Part shown: one piece after another, positions 17,384-26,082 of the stretch
Numbering within the stretch: the stretch's first letter is position 1
How the letters are laid out: every line of letters begins with the position of its first letter
NCBI GenBank assembly: GCA_050251195.1
Contig: JBFWNG010000013.1
Span: 1 to 64,000 of the forward strand
Source of the DNA: JBFWNG01 sp050251195
GTDB taxonomy: Bacteria > Bdellovibrionota_B > Oligoflexia > Oligoflexales > Oligoflexaceae
DNA: 64,000 nt
Direction of reading: 5' to 3'
The notes under the pieces: generated by a model
What the model was told of the DNA's origin: nothing
Databases searched by the model: none
Seen by the model: only the letters and a program-made list of their open reading frames with translations
Program-made: the position numbers and the translations under genes

Positions 17384-17388
17384 ACCCT

Positions 17389-18660
17389 ATGATGAAGATA
17401 TTGAGCAGGCAGGTAGTTTTCCTTTTCCTCGTTTTTGTCTCCCTTCAGGGCTGTGACAAGCAGGAAATGGGCATTCAGAGTGCGAGCGTAGCGAAAGCTG
17501 ACGATACTCCAGCCCCACCCAAAGATCCTCCGCTTGTCATTACCCAGCACATAATGAAAAGAGGAACAACCGCTTACGACGCCATACGGTCCACAGGGTT
17601 GCCTCCGAAAACTGTGTACGAACTCCTAACTATCGCCAAAGACGTTTCCCCTTTAGACAATCTAAAGGAAGGTACTATTTTCAAGGCTCTTTGGTCTGAC
17701 CAAAACCAATCCGAACTCAAAAAAATCGTGGTAGAAAGAACGCCTACGGAAGATCTGGTGTTCGAGACAAACGGATTGAATTGGTATGCTACAACAGTCA
17801 AACACCCAGAAACGGTGGAGGTTGTTACCTACACTAATGAAGTGGAAAACAGCTTATGGGATTCCGCAAGCGAAGTAGGAATGGATCACGTGTTGATCAC
17901 TCAACTCGCAGAAATCTTCGCTTGGCAAGTCGACTTTAACCGAGAAGTTCGGAGTGGTGACCGCTGGCGGATCGTTGTTGAGAAGAGGGTCGCCAAAGGC
18001 CGCCAAGTAGGTTGGGGCAATATCTTAGCCGCAGAATATGAAAACCTGGGAGAAGTTTTCCAGGCAATCCGATTCCCGCAACAAGGTAGTCCGGCTTCGT
18101 ATTATGAAGCTGACGGCTCAAGCATGCGCAAAATGTTTCTCAAGAGCCCGATGCGGTTTGGTCGTATCACTTCTCCTTTTACTGGGAAGCGATTTCACCC
18201 TGTGCTGAAGTACTATAGGCCGCATAACGGCGTCGACTATGCCGCTCCTGTCGGTACTCCTATCATGGCTGTCGGCGGTGGCAAGATTGTGGAAATCGGA
18301 ACTTACGGCGCCCAAGGAAAGAAGATCACAATCCGACACAATTCCGTATACAAGACCTCCTATCTTCATATGAACGGCTTTGCAAAGGGTCTTAAGAACG
18401 GCGCTAAAGTGGAGCAGGGGCAGATCATTGGTTACGTTGGTACCACCGGCTTAACCACTGGACCGCATCTGCATTTTGCGTTCTTTGAAAGAGGAGTTTA
18501 TGTGGATCCGCTTGGGATGAAGTTTCCTTCAGCAGATCCTGTTGATGAAGATAAAATAGAAGACTTCAGAAAAATTACAGCTGCTGTTCTTGCTCTGCTT
18601 CCGGACTGGAAGGTTGCGAGTAACGACCGTATCGTGCCGCGAGTTTTGGCGCCGAATTAA
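17389..18660 (+). CDS. M23 family metallopeptidase lipoprotein (MepM-like)
   Basis: A 423-residue lipoprotein (LQGC, Cys22) with the architecture of MepM/YebA-type murein DD-endopeptidases. An N-terminal region contains an OapA/Csd3-like segment (ITQHIMKRGTTAYDAIRSTG and later VFWQ-type EIFAWQVDFNREVRSGDRW). The LytM/M23 domain spans about residues 260-385. The zinc ligands are visible: HNGVDYAA (His279, Asp283) and GPHLHF (His362), with the catalytic His327 in TSYLHM. It should cleave peptidoglycan cross-links in the periplasm during wall growth. It follows the SH3-like lipoprotein and overlaps the convergent DUF4177 gene by 4 bases. Confidence 0.92.
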   Translation: MMKILSRQVVFLFLVFVSLQGCDKQEMGIQSASVAKADDTPAPPKDPPLVITQHIMKRGTTAYDAIRSTGLPPKTVYELLTIAKDVSPLDNLKEGTIFKALWSDQNQSELKKIVVERTPTEDLVFETNGLNWYATTVKHPETVEVVTYTNEVENSLWDSASEVGMDHVLITQLAEIFAWQVDFNREVRSGDRWRIVVEKRVAKGRQVGWGNILAAEYENLGEVFQAIRFPQQGSPASYYEADGSSMRKMFLKSPMRFGRITSPFTGKRFHPVLKYYRPHNGVDYAAPVGTPIMAVGGGKIVEIGTYGAQGKKITIRHNSVYKTSYLHMNGFAKGLKNGAKVEQGQIIGYVGTTGLTTGPHLHFAFFERGVYVDPLGMKFPSADPVDEDKIEDFRKITAAVLALLPDWKVASNDRIVPRVLAPN

Positions 18661-18995
18661 TGCAAACACTTTTGTGCTGACATTTCATCTGACGATTTGT
18701 CAGTCGCGGATACGCGCGTCGTTTTGCGTTTAAAGATGCAATAGTTCGCAACGTCATAAGCGTAGGGGTAAAACGATTGACCATCTTCAAGATAGACGAT
18801 GGGTCCGTAGGTTACGCTGTCAGACGGACAAGAAGTTAATTCCCAGCAATCTCTTCCCAATTGATTAAGGTATTCGACGCTCATAGTTTCGGGAGTATTT
18901 ATCACCTTCAGATACTCCCAAGATTGCGCTTGACCCGTCATTGATATGGATAGAGCGGACATTGCAAGTAGTAGCTTAAGAACTTTGTGCTTCAT
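18657..18995 (-). CDS. Small exported DUF4177-like protein
   Basis: A 112-residue protein with a signal peptide ending TGQAQS. The mature part follows the DUF4177 pattern: SWEYLKVI near the start, LNQLGRDCWELTS in the middle and IFKRKT at the end, a small alpha-beta fold usually found in cytoplasmic or membrane proteins. Extra Cys residues (CWELTSC, NYCIF) may form a disulfide after export. Function unknown. It lies 64 bases downstream of the collagen-like gene on the same strand, beyond a hairpin, and overlaps the M23 gene's stop codon. Confidence 0.75.
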   Translation of the reverse strand: MKHKVLKLLLAMSALSISMTGQAQSWEYLKVINTPETMSVEYLNQLGRDCWELTSCPSDSVTYGPIVYLEDGQSFYPYAYDVANYCIFKRKTTRVSATDKSSDEMSAQKCLH

Positions 18996-19020
18996 GATTG
19001 CTCCGGTTTTTTAGTCTTAA

Positions 19021-19052
19021 ATCGGTGCAGAGACTAAGATCTCTGCACCGAT
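19021..19052. terminator. Stem-loop between the collagen-like and DUF4177 genes
   Basis: ATCGGTGCAGAG and CTCTGCACCGAT form a perfect 12-bp stem with an 8-base loop, 7 bases after the collagen-like gene's stop. No T-run follows directly, so it may attenuate rather than fully terminate read-through. Confidence 0.6.
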
Positions 19053-19059
19053 TGCGTTG

Positions 19060-21900
19060 TTAACGTGTCTTTGGGTTGTTTGGCACTGTTGACGTTGGTG
19101 CGAACAGCGCGTTGCCTATTTTGAGCAGATTGCCTTGCCAGCAGATGACTTGGGCTCCTGTGCAAGCCGGGATCGTGCCGCCAACGGAACCAATGTCGCT
19201 TGGGCCTGCAGGTCCTTGAGGTCCTGTTTCACCTTGTGGTCCTCGCTCTCCTCGGTCGCCTTTCGGCCCTTGAGGTCCGGCTGGCCCAGCTGCACCTGTC
19301 TCACCGGCGACTCCTCGTTCACCTTTGTCGCCCTTGTCTCCTTTTGGACCTGGAACACCTTGAGGGCCAGCAGGTCCAATGTCGCCTTGCGCTCCTTTGA
19401 CTCCTGCAGGTCCAACGTCGCCTTTTTCACCCTTGGCTCCTTGTGGTCCCGCGTCGCCTTTAGCTCCTTGCAATCCGATGTCGCCTTTGTCGCCTTTAGC
19501 GCCGGCAGGTCCCGCGACTCCCCCAGGTCCTTGAGGTCCAGCAGCTCCTTGGTCACCCTTGTCGCCTTTTGGTCCCATTGCGCCCGCATCGCCTTTGAGG
19601 CCTTGTGGTCCAACTGCGCCCGTCGCGCCTTTTGGTCCAATCTCGCCTTGTTCACCTTTGTCGCCCTTTTCGCCTTTCAAACCTTGCGGTCCAGCATCGC
19701 CTTGATCGCCTTTAGGGCCTTGAGCTCCTTTAGCTCCCGCCGGGCCAACGTCACCCTTCAGTCCTTGCGGTCCTGCAGGTCCTGCGTCGCCTTTAGGACC
19801 CGCTGGTCCTACTTCGCCTTTCGGTCCTATCGCGCCTTGAGGTCCAGCTTCACCGCGTTCGCCTTGAGGGCCGGCTTCGCCTTTTGGTCCTGCTGGACCA
19901 ACTTCGCCTTTGTCACCCTTATCGCCCTTCACACCTTGCTCGCCCTTTTCGCCCACTGGTCCTTTAGGTCCTTGAACTCCAGGGTCGCCTTTGGGCCCAA
20001 CCTCGCCTTGCGGTCCGGTTTCGCCTTTGTCGCCTTTTTCGCCTTTTGGTCCTCTTTCGCCTTGCGGTCCTGGCGATCCGTCAGCACCGGGTATACCTTG
20101 CGTTCCAATCGGTCCGGTGGGCCCTTGAATCCCTTGCGGTCCTCTAGGTCCGACATCGCCTTTTTCACCTTGTGGTCCGGTATCGCCTTTAGGGCCAATG
20201 TCGCCCTTGAGACCTTTTTGTCCTGGGGCTCCCGTGTCGCCTTTTGGTCCTGGGAGACCCTGTGCTCCCGCAGGTCCTTGAGGTCCCGAAGGTCCTTCCG
20301 GCCCAACGGCTCCTATTGGCCCTGCTTCCCCTTTTTCTCCCTTTTCGCCTTGCGGCCCGGCAGCGCCGACGTCACCTTTTTCACCTTTATCGCCTTGTGG
20401 GCCTTTAAGTCCTATATCGCCTTTTTCACCTTTTTCGCCTTGAGGACCTGCATCGCCTTTATCGCCTTTTTCACCTTTAGCACCTTGTGGTCCCACTTCG
20501 CCTTTTTCGCCTTGCGGTCCTTGAGGGCCAATGGGTCCCACTTCGCCTTGCTCGCCTTTAGGTCCCGCAGGTCCTTTTTCCCCTTGCGGTCCATTTTCGC
20601 CCTGTGGTCCGCGTTCGCCCCTTGCTCCTTGCGGGCCTGCTTCGCCTTGCGGTCCTGCAGGTCCTATTTCACCTTTGTCGCCCTTTGGTCCATCTGGACC
20701 AGCCGGACCTTGTTGTCCTTTTTCACCTTGCGGCCCCCGTTCGCCTTGTGGGCCCTTCTCGCCTTGAGGTCCTCGCTCACCTTGCGGTCCGCGTTCGCCT
20801 TGCGGGCCGTTTTCACCTTTGTCGCCCTTTGGACCTGCGGGCCCCATTTCGCCTTTGTCACCCTTGGGTCCAACGTCGCCTTTGGGCCCTTGCTCACCCT
20901 GTGGTCCGCGTTCGCCCTTCGGGCCTATCGGTCCAACGTCGCCTTTAGGACCAACTTCGCCTTGTGGGCCTCGTTGCCCTGTTTGACCTTGAGGTCCGCG
21001 CGGTCCCTGAGGGCCCGCTAAACCTTGTATACCTTGCGGGCCGACTTCGCCCTGCATACCCAAATCACCTTTGTCACCTTTCGGTCCTGCAATACCTTGT
21101 GGTCCGCGGTCTCCGGCATCGCCCTTGTCTCCCTTAGGTCCTTGAGGGCCCAATTCACCTTGAGGTCCGCGCGGTCCTTGCGGTCCCATGGGGCCTTCTT
21201 TTCCGCCGCCGAAACCATTATAAATAGGAACAATCTCTGTACGTCCCCCCGATGTTAGTTTTGCGCGGAGATCATTGAGAGGTTTTTCTTTCAGAGAATC
21301 AGGAACAGGAGCTTCGTCGCCAATGTAGAATGCAAGTTTGCAAGTGTTGTCGACAATGACCTTGTGGATTTCTGGACCCCACAAAACTTTGGAACTGGCA
21401 GCGTCGACAATTTCTACTTTGTAGCTTTGTTGATTCCGGCACGTCACTGGACCACTGCCGCAGTCACAACTGCCTTTGACAAGGAGGCTTGCTTTACCTT
21501 GGTTCTGTTCAAACTTGTAGCCTTTGGCTTCGAGTTCTTCAAACCGGGCGTTTTCCACAATGCTTGGTTCGCCCGTATCGAGTTTGCCGTTTTGATTGAA
21601 GTCAATACCTAGGCTGACGCGGCCGTAATCTGGGTCGACGTCAACTTTGATGTCTCCTTTGATTCGTGTGCCGAATCGCGTCGCGAAAGACTTCAAATGG
21701 CTGATGTCAACGGATGGGTAAATTACCTCACCCTCCTGCATGACGAGAATACGATATTGAAGATCATAGACGTCGAGGTCTTGAAATTCGTAATCAACCG
21801 AGAAACTCAGTTCGTCTGCAAGCACAGATTGCGAGCACAACATCGCGTACGCGAAAGCGCTCGCCGCAAAAAAATCATAAAGCCGCCTGAGATGTCGCAT
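19060..21900 (-). CDS. Large exported collagen-like (Gly-X-Y) protein
   Basis: A 946-residue exported protein. A signal peptide (about residues 1-28, ending VLADE) precedes an N-terminal domain of about 200 residues. That domain has a DFNQNGKLD segment (100-108), resembling a calcium loop, and paired cysteines (CDCGSGPVTC). Residues 236-900 are an apparently uninterrupted series of about 220 Gly-X-Y triplets, rich in GPQ, GPK, GEK, GDK and GER. A 46-residue tail with two Cys follows. Bacterial collagen-like proteins form trimers and stalks on the surface; that role here is an inference. AGGAG lies 9 bases before the ATG. The repetitive DNA is recombination-prone, so the copy number may differ between strains. 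Confidence 0.9.
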   Translation of the reverse strand: MRHLRRLYDFFAASAFAYAMLCSQSVLADELSFSVDYEFQDLDVYDLQYRILVMQEGEVIYPSVDISHLKSFATRFGTRIKGDIKVDVDPDYGRVSLGIDFNQNGKLDTGEPSIVENARFEELEAKGYKFEQNQGKASLLVKGSCDCGSGPVTCRNQQSYKVEIVDAASSKVLWGPEIHKVIVDNTCKLAFYIGDEAPVPDSLKEKPLNDLRAKLTSGGRTEIVPIYNGFGGGKEGPMGPQGPRGPQGELGPQGPKGDKGDAGDRGPQGIAGPKGDKGDLGMQGEVGPQGIQGLAGPQGPRGPQGQTGQRGPQGEVGPKGDVGPIGPKGERGPQGEQGPKGDVGPKGDKGEMGPAGPKGDKGENGPQGERGPQGERGPQGEKGPQGERGPQGEKGQQGPAGPDGPKGDKGEIGPAGPQGEAGPQGARGERGPQGENGPQGEKGPAGPKGEQGEVGPIGPQGPQGEKGEVGPQGAKGEKGDKGDAGPQGEKGEKGDIGLKGPQGDKGEKGDVGAAGPQGEKGEKGEAGPIGAVGPEGPSGPQGPAGAQGLPGPKGDTGAPGQKGLKGDIGPKGDTGPQGEKGDVGPRGPQGIQGPTGPIGTQGIPGADGSPGPQGERGPKGEKGDKGETGPQGEVGPKGDPGVQGPKGPVGEKGEQGVKGDKGDKGEVGPAGPKGEAGPQGERGEAGPQGAIGPKGEVGPAGPKGDAGPAGPQGLKGDVGPAGAKGAQGPKGDQGDAGPQGLKGEKGDKGEQGEIGPKGATGAVGPQGLKGDAGAMGPKGDKGDQGAAGPQGPGGVAGPAGAKGDKGDIGLQGAKGDAGPQGAKGEKGDVGPAGVKGAQGDIGPAGPQGVPGPKGDKGDKGERGVAGETGAAGPAGPQGPKGDRGERGPQGETGPQGPAGPSDIGSVGGTIPACTGAQVICWQGNLLKIGNALFAPTSTVPNNPKTR

Positions 21901-22338
21901 GAAAGCCGTCTCCTATCGTTCGAAAACTGATTAAACTGCAAATGGAGGTACACATTTAGTCTAATGAAAAACCTTCTAAAAGCCTAGACGCGCAAGAAGG
22001 GCGGGCTAGGAAGAATGCTCCTATTGCTTCACGAACAGAGATTTTTCGAATGGTTTTGGACAAATAGCGATATGTCAGAGCTGCTTAGATTAAGAAAAGA
22101 TAAACTGACTCTAAACCCCTTAAAACATGAGTTCATTCATACGTCATTCTTACTTGCCCCATTGCAAAAAAATTACGCGGCGCAACTCCCGATAAAGGAA
22201 AGCAAAAGCCTAAGATTACTGGACAAATAAAAAAGTTCTTTGGGGATTTAACTTTTGTTTTTTTGATTCCGACAAACTGCCAGAGATAAACGGACCACAG
22301 GTAGTGGCCTTATTCACATTTTTAGTGGAACAAAGACC
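21901..22338. other. Intergenic region without a convincing gene
   Basis: About 440 bases between the divergent collagen-like and vWA lipoprotein genes. It must hold both promoters, but no clear TTGACA/TATAAT pair stands out. A 71-codon reading frame at 22015-22230 has no recognisable protein features. AAAAGTT and AACTTTT (22231-22256) followed by GTTTTTTTG make a weak terminator-like hairpin before the vWA gene. Confidence 0.4.
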
Positions 22339-24519
22339 ATGAAAAACATCTTTAAGCTTAAGACTCTTATTGCTACGTGTTTCATGTTTGTGAGCTGCGG
22401 CCGGGAAGCCGAGTTTGTCGATAACAAAGTCCCGGTTAAGGAGCTCACACCCGAGGAACAGGCCGACCTTGAGCGCTCGATTGCCAAAGACTTCACGGCA
22501 GGCAAAATCAATGATCAAAAAATCGACTTCGATACGGGATTCAATGCAATCACGCAGAAGCTGACCTTCACGACCGGCTTGCCTACGGAAGAAATGTTTT
22601 TCCAAACGACCAGAACGCCTGTTAAGGACGCCTTTGTCCAAGGTCATGTCGGTACTTCATTGACAGAAAACTTTGCGGTTAAAGAGAGGGGCTTACTCGA
22701 CATCATTATCGTGATGGACAACTCTCATAGCATGTCGAGTATGCAGGCTAAGACCGCAAGCCAAATCGCCGGTTTGTTGGCAGAGATCAGGAACACCAAT
22801 TGGCAAATTGGAGTGGTGACGACGGAATCCAGCCGACTGCGATCAGCTAAGACGAGCGCGGGCATGACGATAAATTATGTAACGAAGAAATTTTATGACG
22901 AGAATACGGTCGATGCGATGACGGCTTTTAGTGACATGCTCAACGCGGGCACAAGCGGGCACACGGTCGAACAAGGAATTTTTATGGCCCGCAAGGCGCT
23001 CGACGGCGAATGCTGGTATCTAGATCGCAATACGCCAGACGGCAAGCAAGTGCGTTGCGATGCCGATGATGCCACCTGGCTTCGACCCGAAGCAAATAAA
23101 GCCGTTATCATTATTTCTGACGAGCGAAACTGCGGCAGCATCGGTACAGGCGACCCGAATCCATGTGCGGGAAGGCCCGGCGAAACTGCCGATTACCTCC
23201 TCGACGGACTGCCGCTGACAACAGTTATTCATGGTCTCTTGTTCTTGAAGAACGACGGGGAAGCTGCTGAAGATTACCGTACCGACACGCGATTTATTTG
23301 CGACCCGGATAAGACGGGCTCTAACGGCCAGCAAAGACCAGTTGAATATGAAAAAGCTATTGCAGCCCATGGCGGCGTGGTCGAGTATATCTGTAACGCT
23401 GACTATACCAGCATGTTGCGGAAAATATCGAGCAACATTAACGCGCACATCAGGAAGCAATACGAACTTACCTACACACCTGACCCTGGGTCTTTGGTTG
23501 TTAAAGTTGACGGAGTGGCGACAACGGATTTCGAAGTTAGAGGCAACATTCTTGAACTTAAAAGCGTGAGCGACGGTTCGACCAATCTCGACGTAAATTA
23601 TAAGCATGGCGCCGTTCCCGTAGAGAAAACCTTCGACCTTTCTACGCGCCCAGCCAGCGAGACGCTGCAAGTGACGATCAATGGTAGCCCGGCGAGCCCC
23701 ATGAGTTTTAAACTCTTCGGACAAAAAGTTCAGTTCAACGATTATCCGCCGGAAAAAGCGACGATCGAAGTAAGTTATCGCAAAGACGAACCACTCATCG
23801 ATAAAGTAACGACTTCGTCGCAGTTTGCGGACCATACTATTAAGATATCCGTTGCTGACAAACCATTTTCTGATTACACCGCGGACGGCTCCACACGTCT
23901 CGTGCAGTTCACTAAAGTTCCCAAAGACGGGGATGCTATCGTGATCAGATATCTCAAACCGTCTGACTTGCAAACGCGATATCCCGTCAACGTTGACCAT
24001 ACGAAAATAGAGGGAGTAACGGTGGTTGACGATGTTTCTGGGGGCGATATATCCGCCGTGATTGAGGGGACGGAGATTGTTTTCCCAATGGAAGCTGTTG
24101 TTAACGACAGAAAAGTATCTGTCAGTTACGACATGCAGCATTTGGGTGATGAGTTGAAGTTTTCCGTACCCTTAGCGGTTCCAGTGCTGGACGAAAAGGT
24201 GGATGTGTTTGCGGACGGGGGGCAATCGCGTTGCCAAAACATTATCGAGCTAACGTCCGAAAAGATAGGCATCCAATGTGAAGATGATGACGTCAAATTG
24301 TTGTCCGTCGAATATCAATACGTTACTGAGTATACCAATACGTTCACGATGGAAGGCGAGTTTCTCGATAGAAAAGTTTGGACTGTATTCGTGAACGACA
24401 AACTTTATGAGAACTACACGCGAACAGAGAATACAATCACTATACCGGAAGAAGACTTGCCGCTCGGCGCGCGAGTCAGAATTCTCGTTGAGCCGGCGCC
24501 CGAGAATATTCGGGAGTAA
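22339..24519 (+). CDS. vWA-domain lipoprotein with beta-rich C-terminal repeats
   Basis: A 726-residue lipoprotein (FVSC, Cys20). Residues 118-350 form a von Willebrand factor A domain: strand LLDIIIVMDNSHSMSSM carries the MIDAS DxSxS motif (Asp127, Ser129, Ser131), and VIIISDERNC is a later strand. Cysteines within the domain are frequent. Residues 360-726 hold at least five imperfect beta-rich units of about 70 residues. Each has a pattern like LxVxVDGxxxxxF, a short gap, then a strand, a P-x-x-G turn and IxVxY. Such architecture suggests a surface or periplasmic adhesion/binding protein that coordinates a divalent metal. No partner gene is adjacent; transcription converges with the Asp/Lys-rich lipoprotein gene. 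Confidence 0.85.
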   Translation: MKNIFKLKTLIATCFMFVSCGREAEFVDNKVPVKELTPEEQADLERSIAKDFTAGKINDQKIDFDTGFNAITQKLTFTTGLPTEEMFFQTTRTPVKDAFVQGHVGTSLTENFAVKERGLLDIIIVMDNSHSMSSMQAKTASQIAGLLAEIRNTNWQIGVVTTESSRLRSAKTSAGMTINYVTKKFYDENTVDAMTAFSDMLNAGTSGHTVEQGIFMARKALDGECWYLDRNTPDGKQVRCDADDATWLRPEANKAVIIISDERNCGSIGTGDPNPCAGRPGETADYLLDGLPLTTVIHGLLFLKNDGEAAEDYRTDTRFICDPDKTGSNGQQRPVEYEKAIAAHGGVVEYICNADYTSMLRKISSNINAHIRKQYELTYTPDPGSLVVKVDGVATTDFEVRGNILELKSVSDGSTNLDVNYKHGAVPVEKTFDLSTRPASETLQVTINGSPASPMSFKLFGQKVQFNDYPPEKATIEVSYRKDEPLIDKVTTSSQFADHTIKISVADKPFSDYTADGSTRLVQFTKVPKDGDAIVIRYLKPSDLQTRYPVNVDHTKIEGVTVVDDVSGGDISAVIEGTEIVFPMEAVVNDRKVSVSYDMQHLGDELKFSVPLAVPVLDEKVDVFADGGQSRCQNIIELTSEKIGIQCEDDDVKLLSVEYQYVTEYTNTFTMEGEFLDRKVWTVFVNDKLYENYTRTENTITIPEEDLPLGARVRILVEPAPENIRE

Positions 24520-24547
24520 TCGACGAGATCCTTCACCTACGTTGATT

Positions 24548-24574
24548 AACCGTGACGCTTAGGCGTCACGGTTT
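24548..24574. terminator. Bidirectional terminator between convergent lipoprotein genes
   Basis: AACCGTGACGC and GCGTCACGGTT form an 11-bp stem around a short TTAG loop, flanked by T on one side and A on the other. It lies between the 3' ends of the vWA and Asp/Lys-rich lipoprotein genes. Confidence 0.8.
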
Positions 24575-24577
24575 CAC

Positions 24578-25741
24578 TTATTTCGGGGGATTCGCGGGTT
24601 CTTTACATTTCTCTAACTGGCTCTGAAGACAGAACGGGATAACAAGGATCTTTTCTTCTCCAGCAAATGGATCTGAGTAAATTGGATCGCATTTCTTGTG
24701 CTTGTATTTCTTTTTCTTATTATACTTCTTGTTGAAGTCGTCTTCGTCTTTATACTTATCCTTATATTTGTCCTTATTGAAGTCGTCTTCGTCTTTATAC
24801 TTATCCTTGTATTTGTCGTTATTGAAGTCATCATCGTCTTCGTCTTTATACTTATCCTTGTATTTGTCCTTATTGAAGTCGTCTTCGTCCTTATACTTAT
24901 CCTTGTCCTTGTATTTGTCGTTATTGAAGTCGTCATCGTCTTCGTCTTTGTATTTATCGCCATGGAAGTCGTCGTCGTCTTTATATTTATCATTCATAAA
25001 GTCGTCGTCGCCGTCCTTATAGGTATCGTCGGTATAGTAATCATGATTGTCGCCATGGTCACCGTCTTCATCTTCATAGCAATAGTCTTCGTCGTAGTCC
25101 TTGTCTTTGTCCTTGTCGTATTTGTGATCTTTATCTTTGTATTTATCCTTATTGAAATCCTCGTCACTGTCATTTTCTTGATCGATCAAGAGCTGTGCGC
25201 TTTCTTCGTCGGTAACAATGCGTCCCGTTGGAAAGACTTCGATGGGGACGGGGCCGCAAGGCTTCAAGTCGACAATCTTTTCGCCCTTGCGTTGTTTGAA
25301 TACAAAACTAACGTCGAGATGAATTCCTTCTCTAAACGAATCGAGCCGCATTTCCACGTTGGAGTAATCGTCGAAGTTACGGTTAAAGAATCCGGTGGAC
25401 GTAAAAAGATTGAGTTGCGGATCGTAATGGACGCGATGCGGAAAAGTTGGCGTCAAATTGTGCCCGTTGCCGTTAAGTCCTTCGACCGGCATCACAAAGT
25501 CCGTGTTCGGGATGAGATGTTTATTGAGTATCAGGGTGATGCACGGATGGAACTTTGCAACGTAGACGCCGATTTGAGGCAGCTCGGCAATATAGTTATC
25601 TGGAATCTCGTTGGGATTGTTGGGAACGAAGCTGTTATTAGGCTCTGCAGGTTTGATAACCGTGTTGTTTTTCTCTTTGGTGCAGGAGAAGGTAAGACTG
25701 CAAGCTACTAATAACCCTGAAATTATGACTTTTCGTGACAT
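24578..25741 (-). CDS. Lipoprotein with Asp/Lys/Tyr-rich tandem repeats
   Basis: A 387-residue lipoprotein. Two cysteines could be lipidated: Cys14 (LVAC) or Cys20 (TFSC). Residues 25-180 form an unrecognised N-terminal domain. From about 190 to 355 the protein is a charged repeat with units such as FNKDKYKDKYKDEDD, repeated several times with small changes. Near residue 225 there is a patch rich in His, Tyr, Asp and Glu, and the tail carries basic KKKKYKHKK. The repeats are probably disordered and could bind divalent metal. The only similar protein here is the Asp/Lys-rich lipoprotein at 55.3 kb. The repetitive DNA suggests slippage-prone length variation. Confidence 0.82.
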   Translation of the reverse strand: MSRKVIISGLLVACSLTFSCTKEKNNTVIKPAEPNNSFVPNNPNEIPDNYIAELPQIGVYVAKFHPCITLILNKHLIPNTDFVMPVEGLNGNGHNLTPTFPHRVHYDPQLNLFTSTGFFNRNFDDYSNVEMRLDSFREGIHLDVSFVFKQRKGEKIVDLKPCGPVPIEVFPTGRIVTDEESAQLLIDQENDSDEDFNKDKYKDKDHKYDKDKDKDYDEDYCYEDEDGDHGDNHDYYTDDTYKDGDDDFMNDKYKDDDDFHGDKYKDEDDDDFNNDKYKDKDKYKDEDDFNKDKYKDKYKDEDDDDFNNDKYKDKYKDEDDFNKDKYKDKYKDEDDFNKKYNKKKKYKHKKCDPIYSDPFAGEEKILVIPFCLQSQLEKCKEPANPPK

Positions 25742-25952
25742 TTTAATTCCTACTATTGCAGAATAGAAAATCGGTTGCTTATATATAATATGTCAGCGGC
25801 TCATAATATTAATTTTTAATAAAAAATCAAATTATTTTATCGAAAACTCCATATTTGCATTCTAGGTAGTGTTTTTATTGGAAAAACCCCACTGCGCCAA
25901 GGCTACGTAGGGCTGGCCCAGGAGGCGTGGATGGGCCGTCATGGTGGCGGCG

Positions 25953-25977
25953 GAGATCCTTCGCTGCGCTCAGGATG
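25953..25977. repeat. Dispersed palindromic (REP-like) repeat, copy 2
   Basis: GAGATCCTTCGC, then TGCGCTCAGGATGA: an inverted match to copy 1, with one changed centre base. It runs directly into the 18-base tandem repeat. Confidence 0.7.
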
Positions 25978-26044
25978 ATGAAGTCCGCTGCGATGATGAA
26001 GTCCGTTTCGATGATGAAGTCCGTTGCATAATGAAGTCCGTACC
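25974..26044 (+). repeat. 18-base tandem repeat, about four copies
   Basis: GATGATGAAGTCCGTTGC occurs in three full copies with one or two changes, then a 17-base variant (ATAATGAAGTCCGTACC), then a degenerate part. The first GATGATG is shared with the end of the neighbouring palindromic repeat, so the array may have grown from it. It lies just downstream of htpG. Confidence 0.8.
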
Positions 26045-26082
26045 GATGACGAACGGACTTTGCAAGGGTGACGGTCTTGTTC

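Larger units (their letters stand above)
25742..26082. other. Intergenic region with AT-rich promoter DNA and repeats
   Basis: The first 130 bases (25742-25880) are very AT-rich and probably hold the promoter of the Asp/Lys-rich lipoprotein. The rest contains one dispersed palindromic repeat and an 18-base tandem repeat, both listed separately. No gene is recognised. Confidence 0.5.

Noticed and set aside
19135..21021. 628-codon open frame on the plus strand opposite the collagen-like gene
   Set aside because: It is the antisense of Gly-X-Y codons, which contain few stop triplets in that frame. Its translation is a monotonous Ser/Phe/Leu/Arg repeat with no start signal.
22015..22230. 71-codon frame in the gap before the vWA gene
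   Set aside because: No signal peptide, domain or conserved-looking composition; I could not support it as a gene.
23020..24141. 373-codon minus-strand frame inside the vWA lipoprotein
   Set aside because: The sense strand encodes an intact vWA domain; the antisense translation has no recognisable motifs.
24698..25711. 337-codon plus-strand frame rich in Val, Ile, Phe and Leu
   Set aside because: It is the complement of the Asp/Lys repeat codons in the lipoprotein gene and is not a membrane protein gene. The minus-strand reading has a lipobox and clear domains.
25974..26044. Possible CRISPR-like array
   Set aside because: The repeats are contiguous with no spacers of regular length, and no cas genes are nearby.
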